Positions 42,806 through 50,932 of a stretch of DNA of 64,000 bases are shown piece by piece. This DNA is from CAVRZR01 sp964354215. Lineage in GTDB: Bacteria; Actinomycetota; Coriobacteriia; Anaerosomatales; CAVRZR01. Made by a program: the position numbers and the translations under genes. Every line of letters starts with the position of its first letter. Within the stretch, counting starts at the first letter, position 1. Where the stretch lies: the NCBI GenBank assembly GCA_964354215.1, contig CAYGYT010000001.1, positions 124,001 to 188,000 of the forward strand. The letters run 5' to 3'. Under the pieces are notes generated by a model. That model was not told the DNA's origin. It was given only the letters and a program-made list of their open reading frames with translations, and did not search any database.

Positions 42806-43043
42806 GACGGTCAGGAACTCCACGACCACTTCACGGTGACCTCAGTCGACGTCTTCGGCTCCTTTGCTCGCGGAGAGCAGCTCCCTGAGAGCGATGTGGA
42901 GTCTGCGCGACAGGATCGTGCACTACTACTTCGGGCTGAGCGACACGGCGCTCCTCCTTGTCGTTCGCGAGGCGGTTCCAGGTGTTCTGCCCCCTCTCAG
43001 CACACTGCTCGCCCAGATTGACGCAGAGGCGGAGGACAACTAG
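42806..43043 (+). pseudogene. Deleted fusion of MntA nucleotidyltransferase and HepT HEPN remnants
   Basis: From about 42836 one frame reads VTSVDVFGSFARGEQLPESDVE, the GSFARG...SD active-site motif of MNT-type nucleotidyltransferases. It is lost at about 42900, and the next frame immediately reads MWSLRDRIVHYYFGLSD...VVREAVPGVLPPLSTLL and a TAG at 43041-43043, which is the C-terminal RxxxxH core and tail of HEPN (HepT) proteins. So the 3' part of mntA and the 5' part of hepT are missing and the ends are joined out of frame. Neither part could be functional alone. The flanks up to 42806 and after 43043 hold no other gene. Confidence 0.68.
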
Positions 43044-43116
43044 CCGCAAAGAGGCCGCGCGTGGGCATACTCTCCGAGGAACCGCTTCGCGCGGCGCGTT
43101 CCGAGGAGGTGGAGAG

Positions 43117-43740
43117 ATGTTCGCCGATCGGGTCGATGCCGGCCGACAGCTTGCCCGAGCGCTCGGGCGATTTGCCGACGCGCCCGATGCGGTCGTGCTC
43201 GGGGTGCCCCGCGGTGGCGTGGTAGTTGCCGCCGAAGTCGCGAATGCACTCCGTCTGCCGCTTGACGTCGTCGTGGCGTCGAAGGTCGGAGCGCCCGGCA
43301 ACCCCGAGTATGCCGTGGGCGCGGTCGCCCCGGACGGCATCGTCACGCCCAATGAGCGGAGCGGCTACACCGCCGACGACCTGCAGCCTCTCGCGCAACC
43401 GGTGCATGCCAAGATCGCGCACCGGCTCGACGCGTTTCGCGGTGGCCGAGGCGAGCTCGACGTCTCAGGGAAGACCGCCATCGTCGTCGACGACGGCATT
43501 GCGACCGGTCTTACCGCACGCGCCGCATTAGAGTATCTGCGCCGCCGAGGAGCGGGGCACATCGTCGTGGCCACGCCGGTCATGCCTCCGGAGTCGGCTC
43601 ACATGCTCCGGCAGATTGCCGATGAGGTGATCGCTCTCGACACACCGTCGCTGTTCTGGGCGGTCGGGCAGTTCTACAAGCACTTCGATCAGACCGATGA
43701 CTCTGAGGTCGTACGGTTGCTCGCGGAGGCGCGAACATAG
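43117..43740 (+). CDS. Phosphoribosyltransferase-family protein
   Basis: 207 residues, ATG after GGAGGTGGAG. PRTase fold: LGVPRGGVVVAAEVANAL (about 26-43), VVASKVGAPGNPEYAVGAVAPDG, and the PRPP-binding loop IVVDDGIATGLTARAALEYLR (about 124-144). The group is often annotated as predicted phosphoribosyltransferases, sometimes fused to dienelactone hydrolases; its substrate is unknown. A longer reading upstream runs through the HEPN remnant and is not real. Confidence 0.88.
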   Translation: MFADRVDAGRQLARALGRFADAPDAVVLGVPRGGVVVAAEVANALRLPLDVVVASKVGAPGNPEYAVGAVAPDGIVTPNERSGYTADDLQPLAQPVHAKIAHRLDAFRGGRGELDVSGKTAIVVDDGIATGLTARAALEYLRRRGAGHIVVATPVMPPESAHMLRQIADEVIALDTPSLFWAVGQFYKHFDQTDDSEVVRLLAEART

Positions 43741-43798
43741 GAGCACCGGCCGCCGTCGGCAAGAGCGGCGCGGCCAACGCGGCGAGCGAAGCCGGCGG

Positions 43799-44416
43799 CT
43801 AGCGGAGCAGGTTCGCGCCTGCCATGAGCGCAACGACGCCCATCGCCGCGATGATGGCGCCCGAGACGCGGTTGATCGTACGCATGGCGCGCACGCCCAC
43901 GCGTTCGCGCATCATGCCCACGACGCCGGACAGCAGCAGCCACCACGCGGCCGAGCCGCAGAAGACGCCGAGCACGAGCCACGCGGCCTCGACAGTGCCT
44001 CCTCCCGTGCCCGCGAGCCCGAGGCCGGCGAACACCGCGGCGAACGCGATAATCGTCGATGGGTTCGTGAGGGTGAGCGCAAAGGTGGACGCGTAGGCGG
44101 GCCAGATGCGGGCCGTGTCTTCGGCGGTGCACTCGGTGGGCTCGGCGAGGAACGTGCGCCAGCCCAGGTACAGCAGAATGACACCGCCCACGATTCGCAG
44201 CCATGCTGCCTGCTCGACCAGAACGGCTGTCACCGCCGTCAGCCCGAAGGCCGCTGTCGCACCGTAGACTGCGTCAGCCGAGGCGGCGCCAAGCCCGGTT
44301 GCGAGCCCGATCACGCGCCCGTGCGCGAGCGTCCGACGGATGCAGAGCACGCCGATCGCCCCCACGGGCGCAGCGATCGCGAAACCGATGAGTACTCCTC
44401 GGTAGAAGTACGGCAT
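43799..44416 (-). CDS. LysE/RhtB-family amino-acid exporter
   Basis: 205 residues, ATG after AAGGAG. Six hydrophobic segments. LysE-family signs: an N-terminal FYRGVLIGFAIAAPVGAIGVLCIRRTL with the conserved P-V-G region, LATGLGAASADAVYGATAA, and a central hydrophilic loop followed by ALTLTNPSTIIAFAAVFAGLG. It exports basic or other amino acids and small metabolites. Divergent from the MFS pump with about 84 bp between them. Confidence 0.88.
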   Translation of the reverse strand: MPYFYRGVLIGFAIAAPVGAIGVLCIRRTLAHGRVIGLATGLGAASADAVYGATAAFGLTAVTAVLVEQAAWLRIVGGVILLYLGWRTFLAEPTECTAEDTARIWPAYASTFALTLTNPSTIIAFAAVFAGLGLAGTGGGTVEAAWLVLGVFCGSAAWWLLLSGVVGMMRERVGVRAMRTINRVSGAIIAAMGVVALMAGANLLR

Positions 44417-44500
44417 CGCGCTCCTTGGTCCGGACGTTGGCGTGCTAGCATGCGCAGCTTAGGCGATGATACAGGGACGATTCACACCCGAAGGAGCCCC

Positions 44501-46195
44501 ATGGCCCGGCGCACTCGCCCCGCCCCCGTTTGCCGAGAAGACGAGACCTTCTTCCAGAAGTGGGGGAGCCTGCTCGTACTGAGCCTCGCACTCGCGATCA
44601 TCCTGATCGACGTCACGCTGCTCAACGTGTCGCTCAAGGCGATCATCGAGGACCTGGACACCGACATCCAGTCGGTCCAGTGGGTCATCACAGCGTACTC
44701 GCTCACACTGGCGGCTCTCACCATCACGGGCGGACGCCTCGGCGACCTCTATGGCCGCAAGCGCATGTTCATGTTCGGCGCGGTGCTGTTCGGGATCGGA
44801 TCGTTCATCGCTTCGATCTCGCAAAGCGTGCCGCAGCTCATCATCGGCGAGTCGATCATCGAGGGCGTGGGAGCCGCGCTCATGATGCCGGCGACCGCAT
44901 CGCTGCTCGTCTCGAAGTTCCGCGGGCGCGATCGCGCCATCGCGTTCGGCGTCTGGGGCGGCGTTGCCGGCGCTTCCACGGCGATCGGTCCGCTGCTCGG
45001 CGGCTGGCTCACCACCAACTACAGCTGGCGCTGGGGCTTCCGCATCAACCTGTTCGTCGTCGCCGTGCTGCTCATCGGCTCGGTGCTCATCGACGAGTGC
45101 TTCGACACCGAGGAGAAGCGCGATCTCGACTGGATCGGTGTCTTCCTGTCGTCCTCCGGGCTGTTCGCGCTCGTGTTCGGCATCATCGAATCGAGCACCT
45201 ATGGCTGGGTCTACGCCAAGAAGCCGTGGGAAGCGTTCGGGAACACGTACGAACTCGCCGGCTACTCGATCAGCCTCTTCGCGATCGCGGCAGGCGTCAT
45301 CTTGCTCACGCTGTTCATGCTGTGGGAGCGCCACGTCGAGCGCGCTGGCCGCACGCCTCTCGTGTCGCTCGAGCTCTTCTTGAACCGCCAGTTCACGTCA
45401 GGGGCATCCACGACCGCGGTGGTCTCGATGGGCCAGGCGGGACTCATCTTCTCGATCCCGATCTTCATGCAGGCCGTTCGAGGCGCGACCGCGTTCGAGA
45501 CCGGCCTTGTGCTGCTGCCGTCCTCGATCGCGGCATTCGTCGCGGCACCCACGGGTGCCGTGCTCTCACAGCGCATTCCGCCGAAGCGGATCATCCAGTT
45601 CGGACTGGTACTCAACATGATCTCGTATCTGATGCTCCGTCAGGCGCTCACCGTAGATGCCACCGGGGTGGATCTGATCCCGGGTCTCGTTGTGCAGGGC
45701 ATAGGCCTTGGCGTCGTGCTGGCGCAGATCAGCAACGTGACGCTCTCGGCGGTCTCGGTCCAGCAGGCAGGCGAGGCGTCAGGGGTGAGCAACACCTTCC
45801 GGCAGCTGGGCGCCACCCTCGGCACCGCGATCATCGGCGCGCTCATCTTGGGCTCCATCAGCACCGGCCTCGTCGACGGGCTCAAGGCGAGCCCGGTCAT
45901 CCCGGATCAGTTCAAGGGGCAGATCTCGAGCATGGTCGAGGAGCAGTCCTCCGCGGTCGAGTTCGGGAGCGGCGCGCGGCTGCCGGGGCAGGTGCCGCAG
46001 GCCATCAAAGACGAGATCACCAAGGTGAGCCACCAGGCGATCACCGACGCGAACGACGAAGCGCTGCTCTGGGGTGCCGTGATCGCTCTGTTCGGCCTCG
46101 TGGCGTCGATCTGGCTGCCGGGTGGGCGTGACCTCGAGCGCGACGAGAGTGCCGCACACCACTCGGATGCGGACGAGGTGGCTGCCGAGGCGTGA
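44501..46195 (+). CDS. DHA2-family MFS multidrug efflux transporter (14 TM)
   Basis: 564 residues, ATG after AAGGAGCC. About 14 membrane segments. MFS motif A is in GGRLGDLYGRKRMFMFG (about 85-101), and motif C-type glycine/proline sequence is in GGVAGASTAIGPLLGGWLTTNYSWRWGFRIN. The extra cytoplasmic and extracytoplasmic loops after segment 13 (about 465-525) fit the EmrB/QacA group. It probably exports drugs or lipophilic compounds by proton antiport. Followed by a hairpin terminator. Confidence 0.9.
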   Translation: MARRTRPAPVCREDETFFQKWGSLLVLSLALAIILIDVTLLNVSLKAIIEDLDTDIQSVQWVITAYSLTLAALTITGGRLGDLYGRKRMFMFGAVLFGIGSFIASISQSVPQLIIGESIIEGVGAALMMPATASLLVSKFRGRDRAIAFGVWGGVAGASTAIGPLLGGWLTTNYSWRWGFRINLFVVAVLLIGSVLIDECFDTEEKRDLDWIGVFLSSSGLFALVFGIIESSTYGWVYAKKPWEAFGNTYELAGYSISLFAIAAGVILLTLFMLWERHVERAGRTPLVSLELFLNRQFTSGASTTAVVSMGQAGLIFSIPIFMQAVRGATAFETGLVLLPSSIAAFVAAPTGAVLSQRIPPKRIIQFGLVLNMISYLMLRQALTVDATGVDLIPGLVVQGIGLGVVLAQISNVTLSAVSVQQAGEASGVSNTFRQLGATLGTAIIGALILGSISTGLVDGLKASPVIPDQFKGQISSMVEEQSSAVEFGSGARLPGQVPQAIKDEITKVSHQAITDANDEALLWGAVIALFGLVASIWLPGGRDLERDESAAHHSDADEVAAEA

Positions 46196-46249
46196 GGGAA
46201 GACGATCCTCGCTACCGCCCTCGGTCTGATCGAGTGTGTGACATGAGAA

Positions 46250-46277
46250 TGGCCCGCGGAGCCAAGACCGCGGGCCA
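46250..46277. terminator. Hairpin terminator between the MFS gene and tRNA-Arg
   Basis: A perfect ten-base-pair stem (TGGCCCGCGG with CCGCGGGCCA, eight-base loop) lies between convergent units. On the minus strand it is followed by TTCTC and could end the tRNA transcript; on the plus strand it could end the MFS transcript. Confidence 0.6.
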
Positions 46278-46290
46278 CATGATGTGCAGA

Positions 46291-46366
46291 TGGTGCCCCC
46301 GGCAGGATTCGAACCTGCGACACCAGGTTTAGGAAACCTGTGCTCTATCCCCTGAGCTACGAGGGC
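46291..46366 (-). tRNA. tRNA-Arg (CCT anticodon)
   Basis: 76-nt cloverleaf on the minus strand. Acceptor GCCCTCG pairs with CGGGGGC (one U-G pair). The D stem is GCTC/GAGC, the anticodon stem CAGGT/ACCTG holds the loop TTCCTAA with anticodon CCT, and the T stem is GCAGG/CCTGC with loop TTCGAAT. The terminal CCA is encoded. It reads AGG codons. Confidence 0.96.
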
Positions 46367-46408
46367 GCGCGTTGCATCATAACAATCATGCTGTTGAAGC
46401 GGTGTGCG

Positions 46409-47119
46409 TCACCTCGCCGCCGGGATCGATCTGATGACGTCGGATAGGTCGTTCGCGGATCGGTTCAGGCACACTCGCGTGATGGCCCCGACCGACGGAT
46501 TCACGCCGGCCTTCGTGTAGTTCGAGACGAGCGACCAGTACCACCGGTGGGAGAACGATGCGGCACCGCGCGCCTTGCCCTGCACATTCGTGACGCGCTG
46601 GTAGCCATCGCTTTGTATCCAGCCGCGGCGCTCGCCGGCGTAGCTCGTGAGCAGATCGACGGCTTCCTCGTACTTGCCGTGCATCGACTGCTCGGCCGCG
46701 ACTTTGTCGGTGTGGAGCGGCTGACAGATATCGGCGTAGTAGTGCGAGAGCAGCCCAACATACGTGCTGGCCCCGTCGTAGTCCTTCGCGCGGTAGGCCT
46801 TCACCGCGAGGGTGTAGCACTCGCCGATACGTGCCGGCGCGTTGCCGTAGCGTCTGCCCCAGACATCGTAGGCGTGGTAGTACCAGTCCTGGAAGAGCAT
46901 GTCCGGGTCGTCAGTGGCGGCAAGTGCGGTCGAGGTCTCGAGCCAGGATGGGCTGCCCGCGAGCCGCTGCGCCTCAGCAAGCACCCAGTCGTGCGTGCCG
47001 AAACCCCTGCCGTAGTTCGGGCCGTTGCTCCACGCGAACGCCGGAGTGGCGCTGCTGGCGCCGAGCACGAGGACGCCCACCAGGAGAATCGCTGTTCGCA
47101 GGTGCCCTCGAACCATCAT
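46409..47119 (-). CDS. Secreted zinc-dependent phospholipase C-like enzyme
   Basis: 236 residues. The signal peptide ends at A29 (TPAFA), leaving W30 as mature residue 1. In Bacillus cereus phospholipase C the N-terminal tryptophan is itself a zinc ligand and His14 is the next; here mature position 14 is also histidine (THDWVL). The later ligands follow the family spacing: HYYAD (H and D four apart), PLH six residues after that D, and H-G-K-Y-E (H and E four apart). PDMLFQDWYYH supplies the middle ligands. So a three-zinc site looks complete. It probably hydrolyses phospholipids outside the cell, or is a related phosphodiesterase. Confidence 0.82.
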   Translation of the reverse strand: MMVRGHLRTAILLVGVLVLGASSATPAFAWSNGPNYGRGFGTHDWVLAEAQRLAGSPSWLETSTALAATDDPDMLFQDWYYHAYDVWGRRYGNAPARIGECYTLAVKAYRAKDYDGASTYVGLLSHYYADICQPLHTDKVAAEQSMHGKYEEAVDLLTSYAGERRGWIQSDGYQRVTNVQGKARGAASFSHRWYWSLVSNYTKAGVNPSVGAITRVCLNRSANDLSDVIRSIPAAR

Positions 47120-47138
47120 GCCGCGCGCTTCCTCTCGG

Positions 47139-47582
47139 CTACTTGAAGACCCCGAAGTACCAGACGGCGAGCGCGATCGCGACGATAATGAGGACCCAGC
47201 CGACCGTCACCAGGCTGAACACGCCCGTGCGAGCGGCCTTCTCCTCAGCTTCGATCTTCTCTTCGGCCGAGCGGTGCGGCTTCTCGCCGGCACCTTGCGC
47301 ATTCTTCTCGCCGATCAGCTTCACGGCGTCGTCGGCGCGCTCGGCAGGAACTTCGAGCACGAGGCGCTTGTCGTCGTCGTGTTCGATGCGCGCCGATATG
47401 CCGTCCTGCTCAAGATGCCGGCGCTCGGACTCGAGCCGACTCCTCGCGCCTTCGCCGCTCACGCGGTCGACGACGGCCCACGCCTCGGCGCGCTCGGGTC
47501 GCTTCTCGGCGGCGTGCTCCGGTGCTGGCGGGATGGGCGGCTGTTCTGGGAAGAACGGATCGGTGCTGGGGGCGTCAGGCAT
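47139..47582 (-). CDS. C-terminally membrane-anchored hypothetical protein
   Basis: 147 residues, ATG after GAGAGGA. A Pro/Glu-rich N-terminus is followed by a small ferredoxin-like segment (about 33-90: AWAVVDRVSGEGARSRLESERRHLEQDGISARIEHDD...RLVLEVPAERADDAV), then a charged linker and one membrane helix at the end (about 121-143). The middle resembles DUF2007-like folds (an alpha-beta unit handling adjacent hydrophobic and charged strands), but I do not assign it. It lies between the phospholipase and the protease on the same strand. Confidence 0.62.
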   Translation of the reverse strand: MPDAPSTDPFFPEQPPIPPAPEHAAEKRPERAEAWAVVDRVSGEGARSRLESERRHLEQDGISARIEHDDDKRLVLEVPAERADDAVKLIGEKNAQGAGEKPHRSAEEKIEAEEKAARTGVFSLVTVGWVLIIVAIALAVWYFGVFK

Positions 47583-47624
47583 GGGGCAGGGTCCTCTCGA
47601 CGATGTCAGCGTGTCGGGTCAGGT

Positions 47625-48458
47625 TCAGGCTGCGGGCGGCTGGTCAGACGTCATCACGGACACGTTCTTCTCCTTCACGAACGCGAGTACCTCGTCGACA
47701 TGGCAGCCAAGCCCGAGGTTGATGAACTGGTGCTCGATGATCTTCTCACCTTCCGCGGTCGTGACTTCGGGACTGAAGCCGAGCGGGAGGTGGATCGTCG
47801 AGCTCTGGATCGCCCAGACGCGGCCGGAGAGGTCGAAGATGGGACCTCCGCTCTGTCCGCGGAGCCCGGGCGAGGACGTTTCGAGGAAGCGCACCTTGCG
47901 GCCGGTCGCCGAGTTCTCCCTTATCGCATCACGCGTGTAGATGCCGTCGACCGGGAACCGAGGAATCGGCGTGACCCCTGGAGCGAGGCTAAAGGCCTTC
48001 GTCTTCTCGTCGAAGGTCGCCGACGCCTGGTGCAGCGGGTAGCCCAGGCGACACAGCTGGTCTCCGGGCCGGATCGCGCTCGCCGGCTGCCCGAAGACCG
48101 GGTAGGCGCCAATCGACGCGGGGTTGAAGCCTTTGAGACGGGTGAGCGCGAGGTCGCGGTCGAAATCGACGTGCACGTCGGTCATGCCGATCGAGTCGAC
48201 GCCCCACCAGTACGAGACGTTCGTGAGCCTGCCGGCGTCGTCTGTGACGGCCGGGGCTGGGCCTGTGTTCGCGCCCCAGGCCGACGGGTCCGCGGCGCGA
48301 AGCGCTTCCATCATGTGGCCGGCTGTGAGCGCCCAGCCTTCGGCATTCAAGACGATGTACGCACCGATGCTGCAGCGGACGGTCCCATCGGCGGACCGTG
48401 TGGAGATGACGAGCGGGCGCGTGAAGCCACCTGCGATCTCGATCGCGTCTGCGAACAC
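47625..48458 (-). CDS. Trypsin-like serine protease
   Basis: 277 residues, GTG after GGAGGGAAC. The chymotrypsin-type triad is legible: H48 in GWALTAGHM, D102 in DFDRDLALTRL, and S203 in GLRGQSGGPIFD. The fold appears complete (about 12-265). No signal peptide is visible from this start, so it may act inside the cell unless the true N-terminus is longer. It belongs to the minus-strand block of secreted or envelope proteins. Confidence 0.8.
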   Translation of the reverse strand: MFADAIEIAGGFTRPLVISTRSADGTVRCSIGAYIVLNAEGWALTAGHMMEALRAADPSAWGANTGPAPAVTDDAGRLTNVSYWWGVDSIGMTDVHVDFDRDLALTRLKGFNPASIGAYPVFGQPASAIRPGDQLCRLGYPLHQASATFDEKTKAFSLAPGVTPIPRFPVDGIYTRDAIRENSATGRKVRFLETSSPGLRGQSGGPIFDLSGRVWAIQSSTIHLPLGFSPEVTTAEGEKIIEHQFINLGLGCHVDEVLAFVKEKNVSVMTSDQPPAA

Positions 48459-48536
48459 GTTCCCTCCGCGAGTCGGGGTGCCGACACCTGGTATCGCCGT
48501 CTCGTCAGAGACTACCCTACGCTGAGAGGGAGCACC

Positions 48537-49856
48537 TCACTCGAGCGCTCGATAGATGCGTACCAGAGTCCGGGCGGCGGCTTGGTCCTCGATCCAGGGG
48601 CCGAGGTCGTTCCACAGCAGCAGCGTGTTGGTTGGGCGGGCGCTGGCGCAGGTCTGCCACCAACCCTCGTCCTCACGCGTCTCGAGAAGCGGCGCGCGCG
48701 TCCGGCGCTCGGGGTCGGCGAGCCAGATGCGGCGGACCCGTCTCGTGATGCCGCCCGGTGTGCCGACCATGCTGGCCTCGAGGCTCTCGAATGCGGCGTA
48801 GCGGCCGAAGAAGGCGGGATCGATCGAGTCGATGCCCGCGAGCAGAACACCGCTGCGACTCGGGCCGTCGCTGGAGCTTCCCATGCGGCTCGCGGCCGAG
48901 CTCCGCGGCGCGAGCGGCGCGAAGTACAGGCTCGGCCAAGCGGCGCCCTCCCCGGGGAAGACGGCCCACGAAAGCCACTCATCGGACGCGCGCACGAAGT
49001 GCGAGACGGGGTGCTCGTTGTCCAAGTCGCGGGTGACCAGGATCCGTGCGGTCTCCGGATCGAAGAGTCGAGCGCGCACGTGGAAAGGCCGCGTATCGTC
49101 CAGTGTCTCGGTCATGCTGAGCAGCCCGTTGGTCGCACAGAACGTGGGAAACGCGTGGTTGGTTCGTAGCACTGTCCGCCGCTCAACGGTCACCAGGTCC
49201 AGCGACTCGACCGCGCCCGACCGCGGGACGTACTCCTGGCGGGGGCTCGGCACCTTGTTGACGCTCCAGAACACCTTCGAGTCGAGCACCGCGTAGTGAG
49301 GTCTCAGCTTGTAGTCAGTGCGGCCTTCGTCAACGAGTCTCGGCTTGCCGAGGACGAAGTCGTTCGCATCGATCCGCGCTGCGTAGAGTCGCCAGGTGGT
49401 GTTCCTCGGGTCGGCTTCCTCGTCCGGGCTGACTTCCTCCCAGACGAGCCACGAGTCGGAGAGCTTGGGCGTGTGGACGGAGTAGCCGCCAGCTGCGTTC
49501 ACGGCCTGTTCCAGCACGATGCGATGCGCGCCGGAGGCCAGATCGAGCAGCCCGAAGACCACGTGGCCGGCATTCTGGCTTGTCTCGGAGTACGCGGCGA
49601 TATGTTCGGTGTAGTCGGTGACTTGCGAGCCCGCGGGCAGCTCGAACTGCCGGAACGCGAGCCGCGGCGTGGCCGTGTCTGCCAGCGAGATCGTGGGCGG
49701 GTAGCGAATCGCCGAGGACGTCTCGGTCGAGCGCGCTCGTGGCGCCGACGGCCGAGGCTGCGTACGCGAGTCGCTGGAGCCCGGCGTGCAGGCCGGCACC
49801 AGCAGCAGAGCTGCGAGGACGGTGAGCCACGCGACGCGTGGATTGACGTTGGACAT
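48537..49856 (-). CDS. Lipoprotein, probable beta-propeller
   Basis: 439 residues, ATG after GGAGGA. Lipobox L-V-P-A-C (cysteine at 23) with an acceptable signal. The mature chain, after a Ser/Thr/Pro-rich linker, consists of repeated strand units with alternating V/L/I and W or Y such as DSWLVWEEVSP, DEWLSWAVFP and DLGPWIEDQAAARTLVRIYRAL, the pattern of TolB-like or six- to seven-bladed propellers. No enzyme motif seen. Function unknown. Confidence 0.68.
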   Translation of the reverse strand: MSNVNPRVAWLTVLAALLLVPACTPGSSDSRTQPRPSAPRARSTETSSAIRYPPTISLADTATPRLAFRQFELPAGSQVTDYTEHIAAYSETSQNAGHVVFGLLDLASGAHRIVLEQAVNAAGGYSVHTPKLSDSWLVWEEVSPDEEADPRNTTWRLYAARIDANDFVLGKPRLVDEGRTDYKLRPHYAVLDSKVFWSVNKVPSPRQEYVPRSGAVESLDLVTVERRTVLRTNHAFPTFCATNGLLSMTETLDDTRPFHVRARLFDPETARILVTRDLDNEHPVSHFVRASDEWLSWAVFPGEGAAWPSLYFAPLAPRSSAASRMGSSSDGPSRSGVLLAGIDSIDPAFFGRYAAFESLEASMVGTPGGITRRVRRIWLADPERRTRAPLLETREDEGWWQTCASARPTNTLLLWNDLGPWIEDQAAARTLVRIYRALE

Positions 49857-49898
49857 GGGCGGTCCTCCGGTTGGCTGAAGGATGACACAGTCGGGGAA

Positions 49899-49931
49899 TG
49901 CGGGGCCCGGCTCGGCATTCCGGGCCCCGCA
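49899..49931 (-). terminator. Hairpin terminator after the C39-like peptidase gene
   Basis: Twelve-base-pair perfect stem (TGCGGGGCCCGG with CCGGGCCCCGCA) directly downstream of the stop at 49941, followed on the minus strand by TTCCCC. The T-tract is poor. Confidence 0.55.
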
Positions 49932-49940
49932 GGGGGAGGC

Positions 49941-50702
49941 TCAGGGCGCGGACACGACCGCTCGGCGGAAGTGGTTGTAGACGCCGTTCCAGACGATCGC
50001 GCGGTCGTACGTGGAGTGGCCGAAGGTGTTGCCCCCGCCGTAGTAGCCGGCCTCGTCGAAGACGTCGTTGAGGCGGATCGTCCCGTATCGCCAGTCGAAG
50101 GCCTCGATGGGGACGATGTGACCAGCGTAGTCGCGGGTGTAGTTGGGCCAGATGCTCGCGATGATCTTGAGGTCCGTGGCGAGCGGCATGCCGTGGTTCA
50201 TGATGCTGTCCGACACCCGCACGTTGAACTGCGATTCGGTCAGCGGGCCGTAGTAGTAGTACGGCATTCGAGCGAAGTAGCGAAGGCAGTCGTCGACGAG
50301 CGAGAAGTCCGTGCCGTTGCTGTTCGTGCCCATGGCGCTAGCGTAGGTGCTCTGCGACACGTAGCTGCCGAAGTAGTGATCGATCACCTGGCAGGTGGCG
50401 GGGCCGCACCAGTAGCCACGCTCTTGCCGATGGCTGGGTGTCCAGAGAGAGCCGTACGGCGCGTCTACGATCATCGGGACGATACCGCCGGTCTTTCCCC
50501 CACCCCGCGAGTCCGCGTCGAGTGCCGCGGTCTCGCGCTCGAGGCGAGCCTTGGTTGCGGCCTCCCGCGGGGTCAGGACGTCTTGGGTGGGCGTGGGGTT
50601 GTCGCCGGTCCCGGCCGCGACGGCGGCGGGAGCGCAGGCGCACGCGACCGCAGCCGCAAGGCAGCCGGCAACGACGAGTGTTCGAATCGGATGTGTTCTC
50701 AC
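49941..50702 (-). CDS. Secreted C39-like cysteine peptidase
   Basis: 253 residues, GTG after GAGGAGGGG. N-terminal signal (about 8-30). The C39/BtrH-like fold begins near 75; the nucleophile is C99 in GYWCGPATCQVIDHYF, the histidine H195 in AGHIVPIEAFDW, with D203 as likely third residue. The motif also matches the Peptidase_C39_2 family of stand-alone secreted enzymes. It is the first gene after the two giant genes on the same strand and could process their products (inference). Confidence 0.82.
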   Translation of the reverse strand: MRTHPIRTLVVAGCLAAAVACACAPAAVAAGTGDNPTPTQDVLTPREAATKARLERETAALDADSRGGGKTGGIVPMIVDAPYGSLWTPSHRQERGYWCGPATCQVIDHYFGSYVSQSTYASAMGTNSNGTDFSLVDDCLRYFARMPYYYYGPLTESQFNVRVSDSIMNHGMPLATDLKIIASIWPNYTRDYAGHIVPIEAFDWRYGTIRLNDVFDEAGYYGGGNTFGHSTYDRAIVWNGVYNHFRRAVVSAP

Positions 50703-50877
50703 AGTTCCCCTCCTCAGTAGAGCTGCAGTAGAGCTTCGTGAGCCGAACGTTCGCGTCGTCAGGCTCGATGGCTGGCGCGCCGAGGAGGAGTGTTGCGCAC
50801 GGGCCATAGCCAGGCCTTGCCGAAGCCTTACCCGGGCGCCGAACCCGCGTGCATCTCGGGCCCGGGCGCAAAGAGCG

Positions 50878-50902
50878 AAGCCCCGGCGGATGCCGGGGCT
50901 TC
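50878..50902 (-). terminator. Terminator after the giant gene pair
   Basis: GAAGCCCCGGC pairs with GCCGGGGCTTC across a three-base loop; on the minus strand GCTCTTTG follows. It lies 30 nt after the stop at 50933, so the giant-gene transcript ends here and the C39 peptidase is transcribed separately or by readthrough. Confidence 0.65.
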
Positions 50903-50932
50903 GGCGAAACGACAGGTGTGCCTGGCGAGCTC

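Noticed and set aside
42958..43740. Longer phosphoribosyltransferase extending upstream through 42958
   Set aside because: The extra N-terminal residues are low-complexity, lie in a non-native frame over the HEPN remnant, and the ATG at 43117 has a strong ribosome site.
44459..45334. Open frame opposite the MFS transporter gene
   Set aside because: Arg/Glu/His-rich composition is typical of an antisense shadow of a membrane-protein gene; no domain is recognisable.
46291..46366. tRNA-Arg as an attachment site of a mobile element
   Set aside because: No integrase gene, no duplicated tRNA 3' end in the window, and the neighbouring genes look chromosomal.
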